DNA from: Microbacteriaceae bacterium
GTDB taxonomy: Bacteria > Actinomycetota > Actinomycetes > Actinomycetales > Microbacteriaceae
NCBI GenBank assembly: GCA_022487185.1
Contig: JAKVJE010000003.1
Coordinates: forward strand, 1-55,317
Length of the DNA stretch: 55,317 nt
Direction of reading: 5' to 3'
The notes under the pieces were generated by a model. That model was not told the DNA's origin. It made no database searches and was given only the letters and a program-made list of their open reading frames with translations. A program made the translations under genes and the position numbers. Below are positions 42,749 through 51,544 of this stretch, one piece after another (positions within the stretch are counted from its first letter, which is position 1; each line of letters begins with the position of its first letter).

Positions 42749-43250
42749 GGTGTCTTCGGGGGTTGAATACCCACATCTCGAAAATGAGGTAGCGCAGCAA
42801 ACTGCCCAGGATCAGACCGATTCCCTGGCTGGAGATGTTGTCGGCGAGCACGGTGGTGAACCCCAGCACGTAGTGGGAGACCCACAGGCAGAGCAAGGAA
42901 ACACCCATGCCGAGCAGACTGGTGAGGAGAAACTCGAGGAATTCCCTGAACCGGTCAGTGCGGTGGCTCCGGAACGCCCAGATTCGGTTTCCGATCCAAT
43001 TCACGATGATGGCCAGGACCGTTGAGAGCACTTTGGCCACGAGTGGGCCCTCGTGCCAGATCTGGTGTGAGAGCACGGTGAGAATCAGGACGTTGAAGAC
43101 CAGGAAATCGACGACAAAGCCGACTCCCCCGACCATGCTGAATCGCAGCAGCCGGACTTTCCAGGTCGGCCTGGCGCGCTGTTGCGGAGCAGGTGCCCCC
43201 TGAGCGCTTGTGGAAGATACTGGTGCCGGCACGTCAGACCTCGGAATCAT
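42735..43250 (-). CDS. GtrA-family membrane protein
   Basis: LLRFSMVGGVGFVVDFLVFNVL...NWIGNRIWAFRSHR...RYLIFEMWVF. Confidence 0.9.
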   Translation of the reverse strand: MIPRSDVPAPVSSTSAQGAPAPQQRARPTWKVRLLRFSMVGGVGFVVDFLVFNVLILTVLSHQIWHEGPLVAKVLSTVLAIIVNWIGNRIWAFRSHRTDRFREFLEFLLTSLLGMGVSLLCLWVSHYVLGFTTVLADNISSQGIGLILGSLLRYLIFEMWVFNPRRHRVEQ

Positions 43251-43383
43251 GTGGATATTGTGAGCTCAGCGTAGCGTCCGCATTTGGGCATTCGTGTGGG
43301 GGTTCCCAGGGAGTATGCCGGAAGTTCTCGGAAACCGCCGGTACGCTCGAAGGTCGGATCAGTCCGATTGAGACAGGACGAAA

Positions 43384-44118
43384 ATGGACACGAAAACGGT
43401 TGTGCTGATGCCGACCTATAACGAGATTGAGAACATTGACCGGATGGTGTCGCAGGTGCGCACCCAGGGCGTGTCCATTCTGATCATCGACGATCACTCT
43501 CCGGACGGAACCGGAGAGCGTGCCGACGCACTTGCCGCCGGGGACCTAGAGGTGCACGTCCTGCACAGGCGGGGAAAGCAGGGGCTGGGCCCTGCATACA
43601 TTGCAGGATTCGAGTGGGCTCTGGGCGCCGGTTTTGATGCCTGCGTCGAGATGGACGCCGATGGGTCGCATCGCCCCGACGAGCTTCCCCGGCTCCTGAC
43701 CGCACTCCAAGATGCGGATGTGGTGCAGGGCTCTCGATGGGTTTCCGGCGGGAAGGTCGTCGATTGGCCGTGGTATCGGAAGGCGATCTCTCGGGGAGGG
43801 AGCTGGTACTCTCGGACCCTTCTCGGCTTGCCGGTGAGGGATGTGACCGGGGGGTACCGGGCCTATCGGCGATCCGCGTTGGAACGTATCGGCTTCGCCT
43901 CGGTGTCGAGTGCCGGGTACTGCTTTCAGATCGATATGCTGCGGCGGGCCCATGACGCTGGAATGCGGATCGTGGAGGTTCCGATCACGTTCGCAGACCG
44001 GGCGCTCGGCGCCTCGAAGATGTCCGGCCGTATCGTGGTCGAGGCGATGTGGCGCACCACAGTGTGGGGGCTTCAGCGGTGGACCGGTCGGGCCGCCTCA
44101 GCTCGTACAGCTGAGTAG
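43384..44118 (+). CDS. Polyprenol-phosphate mannosyltransferase (DPM1-like)
   Basis: VVLMPTYNEIENIDRMV, DDHSPDGTGE, EMDADGSHRPDELPRLL, DVTGGYRAYRRSAL. Confidence 0.93.
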   Translation: MDTKTVVLMPTYNEIENIDRMVSQVRTQGVSILIIDDHSPDGTGERADALAAGDLEVHVLHRRGKQGLGPAYIAGFEWALGAGFDACVEMDADGSHRPDELPRLLTALQDADVVQGSRWVSGGKVVDWPWYRKAISRGGSWYSRTLLGLPVRDVTGGYRAYRRSALERIGFASVSSAGYCFQIDMLRRAHDAGMRIVEVPITFADRALGASKMSGRIVVEAMWRTTVWGLQRWTGRAASARTAE

Positions 44119-44130
44119 AGGACGCGTAGA

Positions 44131-44161
44131 CAAAGGGGCTCGGCGATGCCGAGCCCCTTTG
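44131..44161 (+). terminator. Intrinsic terminator hairpin
   Basis: CAAAGGGGCTCGGC-GAT-GCCGAGCCCCTTTG. Confidence 0.8.
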
Positions 44162-44168
44162 TGCGTTG

Positions 44169-44242
44169 TCGGGGTAACAGGATTTGAACCTGCGACCTCC
44201 TCGTCCCGAACGAGGCGCGCTACCAAGCTGCGCTATACCCCG
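44169..44242 (-). tRNA. tRNA-Pro (anticodon CGG)
   Basis: CGGGGTATAGCGCAGCTTGGTAGCGCGCCTCGTTCGGGACGAGGAGGTCGCAGGTTCAAATCCTGTTACCCCGA, anticodon loop TTCGGGA. Confidence 0.94.
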
Positions 44243-44299
44243 TCTGTCTATGGCATAGACAGAACTCATATATTCTAGCCGAAAAATTCCTCGAGTGCG

Positions 44300-45220
44300 T
44301 CACCCGGTACGAGTTGACGCGGTCAGGGTGAGGAGGACCGCCTCCGGCGGGCAGAATACCCGAACCGGCGCGTAGATGGAGGTGCCCAGACCCGCTGAAA
44401 TCTCCAGGGTGGTCTCGGCGCCTTCAGGACTGTTCCAGTGATGCATCCCACTGGCGAACGGACGGGGAAGATCACAGTTCGTCACGAGTGCCCCGAGCCC
44501 GGGAAGATGAATCTGTCCACCGTGGGTGTGCCCGGCAAAGCACATGCTGACGCCGGCATCTGCGAGGCCGTTCACGATGTGCAGATATGGGGCGTGGGTG
44601 ACCCCGATCCACGGAGTGCCCGCTGGGAGCTCCGGACGGGTTGCGAGGGCCTGGGAGAGATTCGCCCGGCCCTCATGCGCATCCCCTGTTCCGATGATTC
44701 CGAGATCTCCCTGCGGGAGGTGGATGACCGTTGCGCGGTTCTCCAGTCGCTGCCAGCCGGAAGAGCCCAGGAGCCGGTGGAGCCGTGCCGTGTCGAGTGG
44801 CCGGCGTCCGGGCGCATGCCGTGAGGGACCAAGGAGATATCTGGCGGGGTTCCGAGGGCGGGGAGCCCAGAGATCATTGCCCCCGTCCACAACGACCCCC
44901 GGAACCCCGAGCAGCGGCCCGAGCGCCCTGCGAAGTGCGCTGAACGCGGCAGGATGTCCGAGGTTGTCGCCCGTGTCGATGACCAGATCGGGATGGAGCC
45001 CGGCCAGAGCCCGCACCCATCGGATCTTCGTTCGCTGCCATGGGGCGAGATGCAGATCTGAGAGATGCAGGATACGGATGGGCGCCCACCCATCGGGCAG
45101 AACCGGGGCCGTCTCCTGCCGGAGCCGGAACCCGTGCAGAGCGGTGAGGTTCAGCGCGGCGCCGGCGAGGCCAAAACCGGCGACCGCTCCGAGGGCTGTC
45201 CGGACCGGATGCCGTGTCAT
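44300..45220 (-). CDS. Calcineurin-like metallophosphoesterase
   Basis: IRILHLSDLHLAPWQ, DLVIDTGDNLGH, MCFAGHTHGGQIHLP. Confidence 0.92.
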   Translation of the reverse strand: MTRHPVRTALGAVAGFGLAGAALNLTALHGFRLRQETAPVLPDGWAPIRILHLSDLHLAPWQRTKIRWVRALAGLHPDLVIDTGDNLGHPAAFSALRRALGPLLGVPGVVVDGGNDLWAPRPRNPARYLLGPSRHAPGRRPLDTARLHRLLGSSGWQRLENRATVIHLPQGDLGIIGTGDAHEGRANLSQALATRPELPAGTPWIGVTHAPYLHIVNGLADAGVSMCFAGHTHGGQIHLPGLGALVTNCDLPRPFASGMHHWNSPEGAETTLEISAGLGTSIYAPVRVFCPPEAVLLTLTASTRTG

Positions 45221-47697
45221 TGCGTGGTGAGGATGATCGGTGTGTCCGTAGAGACGGCGTCGCCGACTGCTGGGCTGAGTGACTGGACCAGCACCGAATC
45301 GGTCAGATTCCCCCCGTCCTTTCGGCGAACATCGGTGAACCCGAGGGCCTTGAGCTGCGCGACGGCAGTGGAGAGCTCCATCCCGGTGACGTCCGGAACC
45401 GTGAGTTTGCCGGAGCCGTCGCTGAGGAACAGCGTGACCGACGATCCGGAGGCGGAGGCGGTGCCGGATGTCGGAGACGTCGCCGCCACCGTGCCCTTAG
45501 GCTGGTTCGAGGCAATGGTTGAGCCGGTCACCGGGTTATATCCCGCCGACCGAAGGGCCGACTGCGCCTCGGAAACACTCTTCCCGGTCACATCGGGGAT
45601 GCTCGTGGCCGTCGTGGTGGCTGCGCCGGGATCTTGGAAGTTTACGGCCGGGTAATGCTGATTGAGCACCTTGAGCATCGTCTTGGGATACGCGAGACGG
45701 ACGTTGATCCCCTGGACTCCGTTGATGTACACCTTGCGCAAATCGGTACGGTTTCCGCCCTCGGGGTTCCCGACCCAGGTCGCCTGGGCGACTTGCGAGG
45801 TGGTACTCACCAGCCAGGTCTGCCAGTAGTTGTCCGTACTTCCGGTCTTCCCTGCGATTTCGGTTCCGTCGTTGGGATTCGCCGTGGTCGCGGTCCCACC
45901 GTTGAAGGTACCTTCGAGTGCCTGAATCGCGGTTCTCGCGACATTGGCGTCCACCGCCGAGGTGCAGGAGGCCGAGGGAACCGAGTGCTCTTGTCCAGTC
46001 TGACTGCTCACGATGCGGCTGATCGCAGTCGGTTTGCAGTACGTTCCGTTGTTCCCGATCCCCGCATAGGCCGCTGCCATCGTGAGCGGTGACACCTCAT
46101 TCGTTCCGATCACCGAGGTGGGGTTGTGCTGCATGGCCTGCCCGTCTGCCCGGTGCACGCCAAAGCTTTCGGCGGTGTCTCGGATGTCGCAGAGATCCAG
46201 TTTTTGCGCCATCGCTGCGAACCCGGTGTTGATAGACATCTTTGTGGCATAGGCGACGGTGAAGGAGGAGGGCTCAGTCTCCGCATTCTGCAATGGCCAG
46301 GTCCCCTTCCATCCGCCCGGTTCACATCGGTCCGGGAAACTCTTGGCCTGCAGCGTCACTGGTGCAGGGGCATTCAGCTTGTCATTCAGCGTGTGGCCGT
46401 TCTTGAGCCAGTCGAGCAGCGTGAAAGCCTTGTACGTTGACCCGCCCTGGAATCCGGAGGAACCTCCATAGTTCTCGTCGACGTTGTAGTTGATGCTCGT
46501 ACTGGCGACATTTGAGGCGTCCTGGTTGGCCGGGTCATAGTTGCGGTTCTCGACCATGGCCAGGATTTCGCCAGTGCCCACTTTGACCACGGTGGTGGCG
46601 GCACCGAACTTACTGTCCCGCGAGATGTATGAGTCCAGCTGTGACTGCACCTGGTCTTGCAGATCCAGATCGATGCTGGTGTAGACCTTCAGCCCGCCAC
46701 GGCGCAGGTAGGCGAAGCGCTCGTCGGCGGTTTTGCCGAAACTCTTGTCGTTCCGGATGACGTTGACCACATAGCTGCAGAAGAATTGTGCGTTATCGCT
46801 CGCCGCGGCGCAGCCCTGAATCTGCGGGGTGATGTGGGTCTCGACTGGGGTGTTGATGGCGTCCTGCATCTGCTTTTTCGTGATGTAGCCATGCTGATGC
46901 ATCCGCTCCAGGACAAGGTTCCGCCGTGCCGTGGTGCGTTTGAGGTTGTCTTGGATGTCAGGCCGGTAGGCGTTCGGAGCCGGCCCCATCCCGGCGAGCA
47001 GTGCGGCCTGTGGCAGGGTGAGGTCTTTGGCGGAGGTGTTGAAGTAGTACCGCGCGGCGCTCTCGACGCCGTAGATCGTGCCGCCGTAACTGATCGAGTT
47101 CAGGTATGCGGTGAGGATTTCATTCTTGGTGTACTGCTGTTCCATGCCGATCGCGAGGCGCATCTCCCGGATCTTGCGGGCGAGGGTGTCGACTCGGGCA
47201 TTGGCGATGGCCTTCTTGTTGTTCGACCAGACGGCCGCCTCGACCAGCTCGGTACGCACCAGCTGCATGGTGATGGTGGATGAGCCGGACTGGATCCCCC
47301 CGGCTACCTGGTTCTGCACCAGGGCGCGCGCGCTCGAGAGAAAGTCCACACCGCCGTGCTGGTAGAAACGGGGGTCCTCGATTGAGATCACCGCATGGCG
47401 CATGAGCGAGGACATCTGGTTGTATTTGACGGGGACGCGGTTCTCGTCGTAGAAGGTGGCGAACGGGGTGTAGACGCCGTTCTTCTTGCCGTACATGGTG
47501 GAGACGCTCTGGAGCTGAATGTTCTGCATGTAGGCGGGCAGCGATTTTGCGATGTTGACCGCATCCGCCGAGAGTACGGAACCGATCGCCAGTGGCGGGG
47601 TGAGGAAGCCCGCCAGCACGATGGCGAGGACCACGGTAGCGCCGAGGTATTTCAGGATCGCGCTGAAGATCGATGACGAGGCGGCAGGGGACGGCAT
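45217..47697 (-). CDS. Bifunctional penicillin-binding protein with C-terminal PASTA domains
   Basis: Transglycosylase EDPRFYQHGGVD...GSSTITMQLVR; transpeptidase GGSTYKAFT and GKTGSTDNYWQTW; PASTA IPDVTGKSVSEAQSALRSAGY. Confidence 0.94.
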   Translation of the reverse strand: MPSPAASSSIFSAILKYLGATVVLAIVLAGFLTPPLAIGSVLSADAVNIAKSLPAYMQNIQLQSVSTMYGKKNGVYTPFATFYDENRVPVKYNQMSSLMRHAVISIEDPRFYQHGGVDFLSSARALVQNQVAGGIQSGSSTITMQLVRTELVEAAVWSNNKKAIANARVDTLARKIREMRLAIGMEQQYTKNEILTAYLNSISYGGTIYGVESAARYYFNTSAKDLTLPQAALLAGMGPAPNAYRPDIQDNLKRTTARRNLVLERMHQHGYITKKQMQDAINTPVETHITPQIQGCAAASDNAQFFCSYVVNVIRNDKSFGKTADERFAYLRRGGLKVYTSIDLDLQDQVQSQLDSYISRDSKFGAATTVVKVGTGEILAMVENRNYDPANQDASNVASTSINYNVDENYGGSSGFQGGSTYKAFTLLDWLKNGHTLNDKLNAPAPVTLQAKSFPDRCEPGGWKGTWPLQNAETEPSSFTVAYATKMSINTGFAAMAQKLDLCDIRDTAESFGVHRADGQAMQHNPTSVIGTNEVSPLTMAAAYAGIGNNGTYCKPTAISRIVSSQTGQEHSVPSASCTSAVDANVARTAIQALEGTFNGGTATTANPNDGTEIAGKTGSTDNYWQTWLVSTTSQVAQATWVGNPEGGNRTDLRKVYINGVQGINVRLAYPKTMLKVLNQHYPAVNFQDPGAATTTATSIPDVTGKSVSEAQSALRSAGYNPVTGSTIASNQPKGTVAATSPTSGTASASGSSVTLFLSDGSGKLTVPDVTGMELSTAVAQLKALGFTDVRRKDGGNLTDSVLVQSLSPAVGDAVSTDTPIILTTQ

Positions 47698-47736
47698 AGG
47701 CTCGATGGTACGCGATATCCTGGGAAGGAGCCGGTA

Positions 47737-47910
47737 ATGCGCACGTGGAGGTACCTCACCGCACCGCTGATCGTTCACAATACGCAGCAGATTCTGGACC
47801 GTTTTGGGGCCCGCGGATGGGAGCTTGTGCAGGTGGTTCCGGGGCCCGAGGGCGGGCTCGTCGCCTATTTCAAACAGGAGGTCATCGACGATGACGCAAC
47901 ATCCGAGTGA
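47737..47910 (+). CDS. Small DUF4177-like protein
   Basis: MRTWRYLTAPLIVHNTQQILDRFGARGWELVQVVPGPEGGLVAYFKQ. Confidence 0.7.
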   Translation: MRTWRYLTAPLIVHNTQQILDRFGARGWELVQVVPGPEGGLVAYFKQEVIDDDATSE

Positions 47911-48361
47911 GGCGCTTGCAGTCCTGGGGCTGCAGTTGCCGGCGGTTCCCGCCCCGGTGGCCGCGTATGTTCCCGCGGTGCGCTGCGGGGATCTGGTGAT
48001 GACGTCGGGGCAGCTCCCGTTCCAGGGTGGCCAGCTCACGGTGAGCGGCAAGGTGGGCGGATCGGTTTCGGTGCAGCAGGCCGCTGAGGCGGCCCGTGTG
48101 GCGGCATTGAATGCCCTGGCCGCGGCCGCAGAGGCAGCGGGCGGGCTGGACCGGATCACCCGCGTGGTGAAGGTCGTGGGGTTCGTCGCCTCGGGACCTG
48201 GGTTCACCGCACAGCCCAAGGTGGTGGATGGGGCGAGCACCCTTCTCGGAGAGGTGTTCGGTGTTGCAGGGGCGCATGCCCGGAGCGCCGTCGGGGTGGC
48301 CGAGTTGCCGCTGTCGGCACCGGTCGAGATCGAGCTCACGGTCCAGGTTCTCTCCGCCTGA
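47891..48361 (+). CDS. RidA-family protein
   Basis: VAAYVPAVRCGDLVMTSGQLPFQGGQ...ALNALAAAAEAAGGLDRITRVVKVVGFVAS. Confidence 0.88.
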   Translation: MTQHPSEALAVLGLQLPAVPAPVAAYVPAVRCGDLVMTSGQLPFQGGQLTVSGKVGGSVSVQQAAEAARVAALNALAAAAEAAGGLDRITRVVKVVGFVASGPGFTAQPKVVDGASTLLGEVFGVAGAHARSAVGVAELPLSAPVEIELTVQVLSA

Positions 48362-48417
48362 GCTTTTCCCCAAGGCGCCCGAGCTGATCTCTTCGTGCAG
48401 CGGGCGCACCCCGCCGG

Positions 48418-49398
48418 GTGCCCCCAGGCGCGGGCGTCAGGGTGGAGGTCATGCCTCCGCCCGAACTGTTGGCTCGTTTTGGTCCCCTCTCGGTGGTTCT
48501 CGCGCGTCCCGGTGTCACCGATGTCCTGGTGACGCCAGGGCCCTCTGGGCCCGAGGTGTGGGCCGACTCGGGCCCAGGGCTGGTGCGTGTCCCCGTGCCG
48601 ATGGGAGGGGATTCGTCGGTGCGGCGGCTGGCCGTCAATCTGCTCGCCGAGGGCGGGAGGGCTCTCGACGATGCCCATCCGGCCGGTGATGCGCGGCTGC
48701 CGGGGGACATCCGCGTCCATGCGGTCCTCCCTCCGTTGTCGAGGGATGGGGTCGCCCTGTCCATCCGGGTGCCCCGCCCGGAGCCGCTGTCCCTGGAGGA
48801 CTGGGGGCTCTCCGGTGATGTTGCCGCACGACTTCGGGGCGCGGTGCTGGGGCGTCGGAACCTGTTGATCGCCGGTGGAACCGGGACGGGAAAGACGACG
48901 TTGGTGGCCTCGCTCCTGCGGGAGGTCCCAGCTTCCGAGCGGATCGTGCTGATCGAGGATGTGGCCGAGCTGAGCATCGACCATCCGCATGTGGTGCACC
49001 TGGAGTCCCGATCCGCAAACCCTGAGGGACTTGGCGCCTGGACGCTGTCCGATCTCCTCCGGGAGTCGCTGCGCATGCGACCGGACCGGCTCGTCGTGGG
49101 GGAGTGCCGGGGTGCCGAGCTCTCCGTCATGTTGACAGCGCTCAACACCGGTCATGACGGCAGCGCGACGACCCTCCATGCTGGGACGCTCGCCGGGGTT
49201 CCGGCCAGGCTGGAGGCCCTCGGGGCCCTGTCTGGGCTGTCCCCAGAGGCCCTGGCGGGGCAGGCGGTGGCGGCGATCCATCTTGTGGTGTTTCTTCGGA
49301 GAGACGCCAGCGGGCGGCGGCGCGTCGAAGCCCTCGGTGAGCTTGTGAATGGGCCGGCCGGGATAGCCATCCGGGCTACTTGGGCGGAGACACAGTGA
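48418..49398 (+). CDS. Tad/Flp pilus secretion ATPase (TadA/CpaF)
   Basis: LLIAGGTGTGKTTLVASLLREVPASERIVLIEDVAEL, RMRPDRLVVGECRGAELSVMLTALNTGHDGSATTLHAGT. Confidence 0.92.
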   Translation: MPPGAGVRVEVMPPPELLARFGPLSVVLARPGVTDVLVTPGPSGPEVWADSGPGLVRVPVPMGGDSSVRRLAVNLLAEGGRALDDAHPAGDARLPGDIRVHAVLPPLSRDGVALSIRVPRPEPLSLEDWGLSGDVAARLRGAVLGRRNLLIAGGTGTGKTTLVASLLREVPASERIVLIEDVAELSIDHPHVVHLESRSANPEGLGAWTLSDLLRESLRMRPDRLVVGECRGAELSVMLTALNTGHDGSATTLHAGTLAGVPARLEALGALSGLSPEALAGQAVAAIHLVVFLRRDASGRRRVEALGELVNGPAGIAIRATWAETQ

Positions 49399-50336
49399 CC
49401 TCGAGCCGGAGGGATCCGGGAGAGATCGCTGAGGTGCGCGCCTTCTGCCTGGCCACTGCGGCGCTCGCAGAACGTGGTGTACCGGTCGCATCCTGGCGCA
49501 GTGCGGTGGCCGAACTCGGCCCGGGACGGCTTCTCTCTGTGGCCATGGAACTACTCGGTCATTCCGGGCTGAGCTTCGGGGAGGCACTGCTTGCAGCCTG
49601 CGAGGAGCGGTTGAGAAGCCCTCCCGGAACAGAACTGGGCATCGGGGCAGCCCAGGGGTGGCTCCGGGTTTGTGCGGTGCTTCTCCTTGCGGAGGAGACG
49701 GGGGCTCCGCTGGCCGAGGGGCTCCGCTCCGTCGCGGACTGGACCGACCGGGAGCAGCGGTGGGATGTCCGACGCCGGGAGGCCCTTGCGGGACCACTCG
49801 CCACCTCCCGGATGCTGGCTCTGCTGCCGGCGCTGAGTCTCGGGATGACCTTGTTCTCTGGTGAGGCGGCGGTGCGGATGCTGTTCACAACCCCGCTGGG
49901 ATGGGTGCTGATCGCCCTGTCTGGGTCGCTGACGGCAGCGGGACTGTGCTGGCGAGGGCGCATCCTTCGCCGTGTGCGGGTTCGGGCGGGCAGTGGACTG
50001 TGGGCCCTTCCTCCGGCACTGCGGGTCGGGGTGTCCATCTCCAGAGTGCGGGCAGCCGCCGAGAGGTCCTTTCTTCGCTGTGGGCTCCCTGGATTGGACA
50101 CGGAGGCACTACGCGGGGTCGAGGAGACGTGCGCCCGTACTGGAACTCCGGCGGTGGTCCTCGTCGACGAGCTGATTCGGGAAGAACACCGTAAGCAGGA
50201 GACGGCATTCATCGGGGTAGCAGCCCGGGCCGAGACGGCCCTGCTGCTTCCGATTGCACTGTGCCATCTCCCCGCATTCGTCCTCGTCGGGGTGGTGCCA
50301 TTGGTGGTGGGGCTCCTCTCCACACTCCGCTGGTGA
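49395..50336 (+). CDS. TadB/TadC-like type II secretion F-domain protein (appears to combine both halves)
   Basis: AEETGAPLAEGLRSVADWTDREQRWDVRRREALAGPLATSRMLALLPAL and CARTGTPAVVLVDELIREEHRKQETAFIGVAARAETALLLPIALCHLPAFVLVGVVP. Confidence 0.75.
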   Translation: MTSSRRDPGEIAEVRAFCLATAALAERGVPVASWRSAVAELGPGRLLSVAMELLGHSGLSFGEALLAACEERLRSPPGTELGIGAAQGWLRVCAVLLLAEETGAPLAEGLRSVADWTDREQRWDVRRREALAGPLATSRMLALLPALSLGMTLFSGEAAVRMLFTTPLGWVLIALSGSLTAAGLCWRGRILRRVRVRAGSGLWALPPALRVGVSISRVRAAAERSFLRCGLPGLDTEALRGVEETCARTGTPAVVLVDELIREEHRKQETAFIGVAARAETALLLPIALCHLPAFVLVGVVPLVVGLLSTLRW

Positions 50337-50441
50337 AGAGGTTCGTCCACGATTTGTTCTCGGCTTCTGCAGAAGGTGAGATGCCCGGCTGATTGTTGGG
50401 TATTCCCGGCAGTGGCCGGGACTGAATCTGAAGGAGGAGTT

Positions 50442-50756
50442 ATGTCTGGGAAGAAGACGAGATCCGACTGGCGGGGCAGGCGAGTTCTGGATGTAGTGCG
50501 GAAGCTGTCGAGGGCCGTCGTCCGGGCGGGGAGCACCCTTTGGAACCGCATTCGCGACGCGGCACCCCCGGAGGTCGGGCCCACTTCGGGGCGAACCGAC
50601 CCCAGAGCGCGGGAACGCGGGGCCGTGACGGCCGAGTATGCAATTGCCATGCTTGCGGCGGTTGGATTCGCGGGACTGCTCGTCGTCATCCTGCGAGGGG
50701 ATGAGGTCCGTGGCATGCTGACCGATCTGATCAGAAATGCACTCTCGGCGCAGTAG
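50442..50756 (+). CDS. DUF4244 / Flp pilin-like protein
   Basis: RERGAVTAEYAIAMLAAVGFAGLLVVILRGDEVRGMLTDLIRNAL. Confidence 0.85.
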   Translation: MSGKKTRSDWRGRRVLDVVRKLSRAVVRAGSTLWNRIRDAAPPEVGPTSGRTDPRARERGAVTAEYAIAMLAAVGFAGLLVVILRGDEVRGMLTDLIRNALSAQ

Positions 50757-51090
50757 GCGACAGGGGAGTACAGGCTCTGTGACCGCGGAGCTGGCCCTGG
50801 TGCTCCCTGTAGTCGCCGTCGTCGCCACACTCGCGGTGGCCCTGGCTGCGGCCGCAGGAGTGCAGATGCAGGCGCAGGAGGCCGCCGCCGCAGCAGCGCG
50901 TTCTCTATCCCGGGACGGGGATGAGCGCTCCGCCCTCCGGGTGGGGGCTGAACTATTCCCGGAGGGGGCGTTCCAGATCTCGACGGGCGGCGAGCTCTCG
51001 TGTGTCACTGCGCGTCGCTCTCTCGGGCTTCCCGTGGTCGGGGACTGGGCGGTGGGGGCCAGGTCGTGTGCTCTGCGCTGGGGGGAATGA
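50737..51090 (+). CDS. TadE-like pseudopilin
   Basis: GSVTAELALVLPVVAVVATLAVALAAAAGVQMQAQEAAAAAARSLSRDGD. Confidence 0.8.
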   Translation: MHSRRSRRQGSTGSVTAELALVLPVVAVVATLAVALAAAAGVQMQAQEAAAAAARSLSRDGDERSALRVGAELFPEGAFQISTGGELSCVTARRSLGLPVVGDWAVGARSCALRWGE

Positions 51091-51467
51091 CGCGGTCTCC
51101 GAGGCCCCTCGCCGAGCGGAACGGCGGATCGGGCCGGGAGACGGGGTCTGGTACGGTGCTCGGTCTCGGCGTCATGCTGGGGATCACGGTTCTACTCTCC
51201 CTGGTGGCGGGTGTGGCGGGAGTGGTGGTGCAGCATCGCGGAGCACAGACTGCAGCCGATCAGGCGGCGCTCGCGGCTGCGGATACTCTGCTGGGGTTCC
51301 ATCCCGGGGAGCCCTGTGCCCGGGCCGCCCAGGTTGTGGGGGCCCTCGGGAACCGGCTGGTTTCGTGTGAGGTGCTTGAGGACCGGAGCGCTCGGGTGAG
51401 AGTCGCTCCCCGTGGGAGCCTGTCCCTGCCCGTGGAAGGGCGATCCCGGGCCGGTCCTCGCCCCTGA
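51087..51467 (+). CDS. TadG/Rv3654c-like pilus-assembly protein
   Basis: ETGSGTVLGLGVMLGITVLLSLVAGVAGVVVQHRGAQTAADQAALAAADTL. Confidence 0.78.
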   Translation: MTRSPRPLAERNGGSGRETGSGTVLGLGVMLGITVLLSLVAGVAGVVVQHRGAQTAADQAALAAADTLLGFHPGEPCARAAQVVGALGNRLVSCEVLEDRSARVRVAPRGSLSLPVEGRSRAGPRP

Positions 51468-51544
51468 TGTCCGGTGTCGGGCGTGTACAGTCCTGTAACG
51501 TGAGGTCGCCGGATCTCGGCGCACACCGATCGAGAGGGAGCGTA

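Noticed and set aside
47698-49797. N-terminal 700-aa extension of the PBP ORF
   Set aside because: Overlaps RidA and TadA on the other strand; normal PBP start is at 47697.
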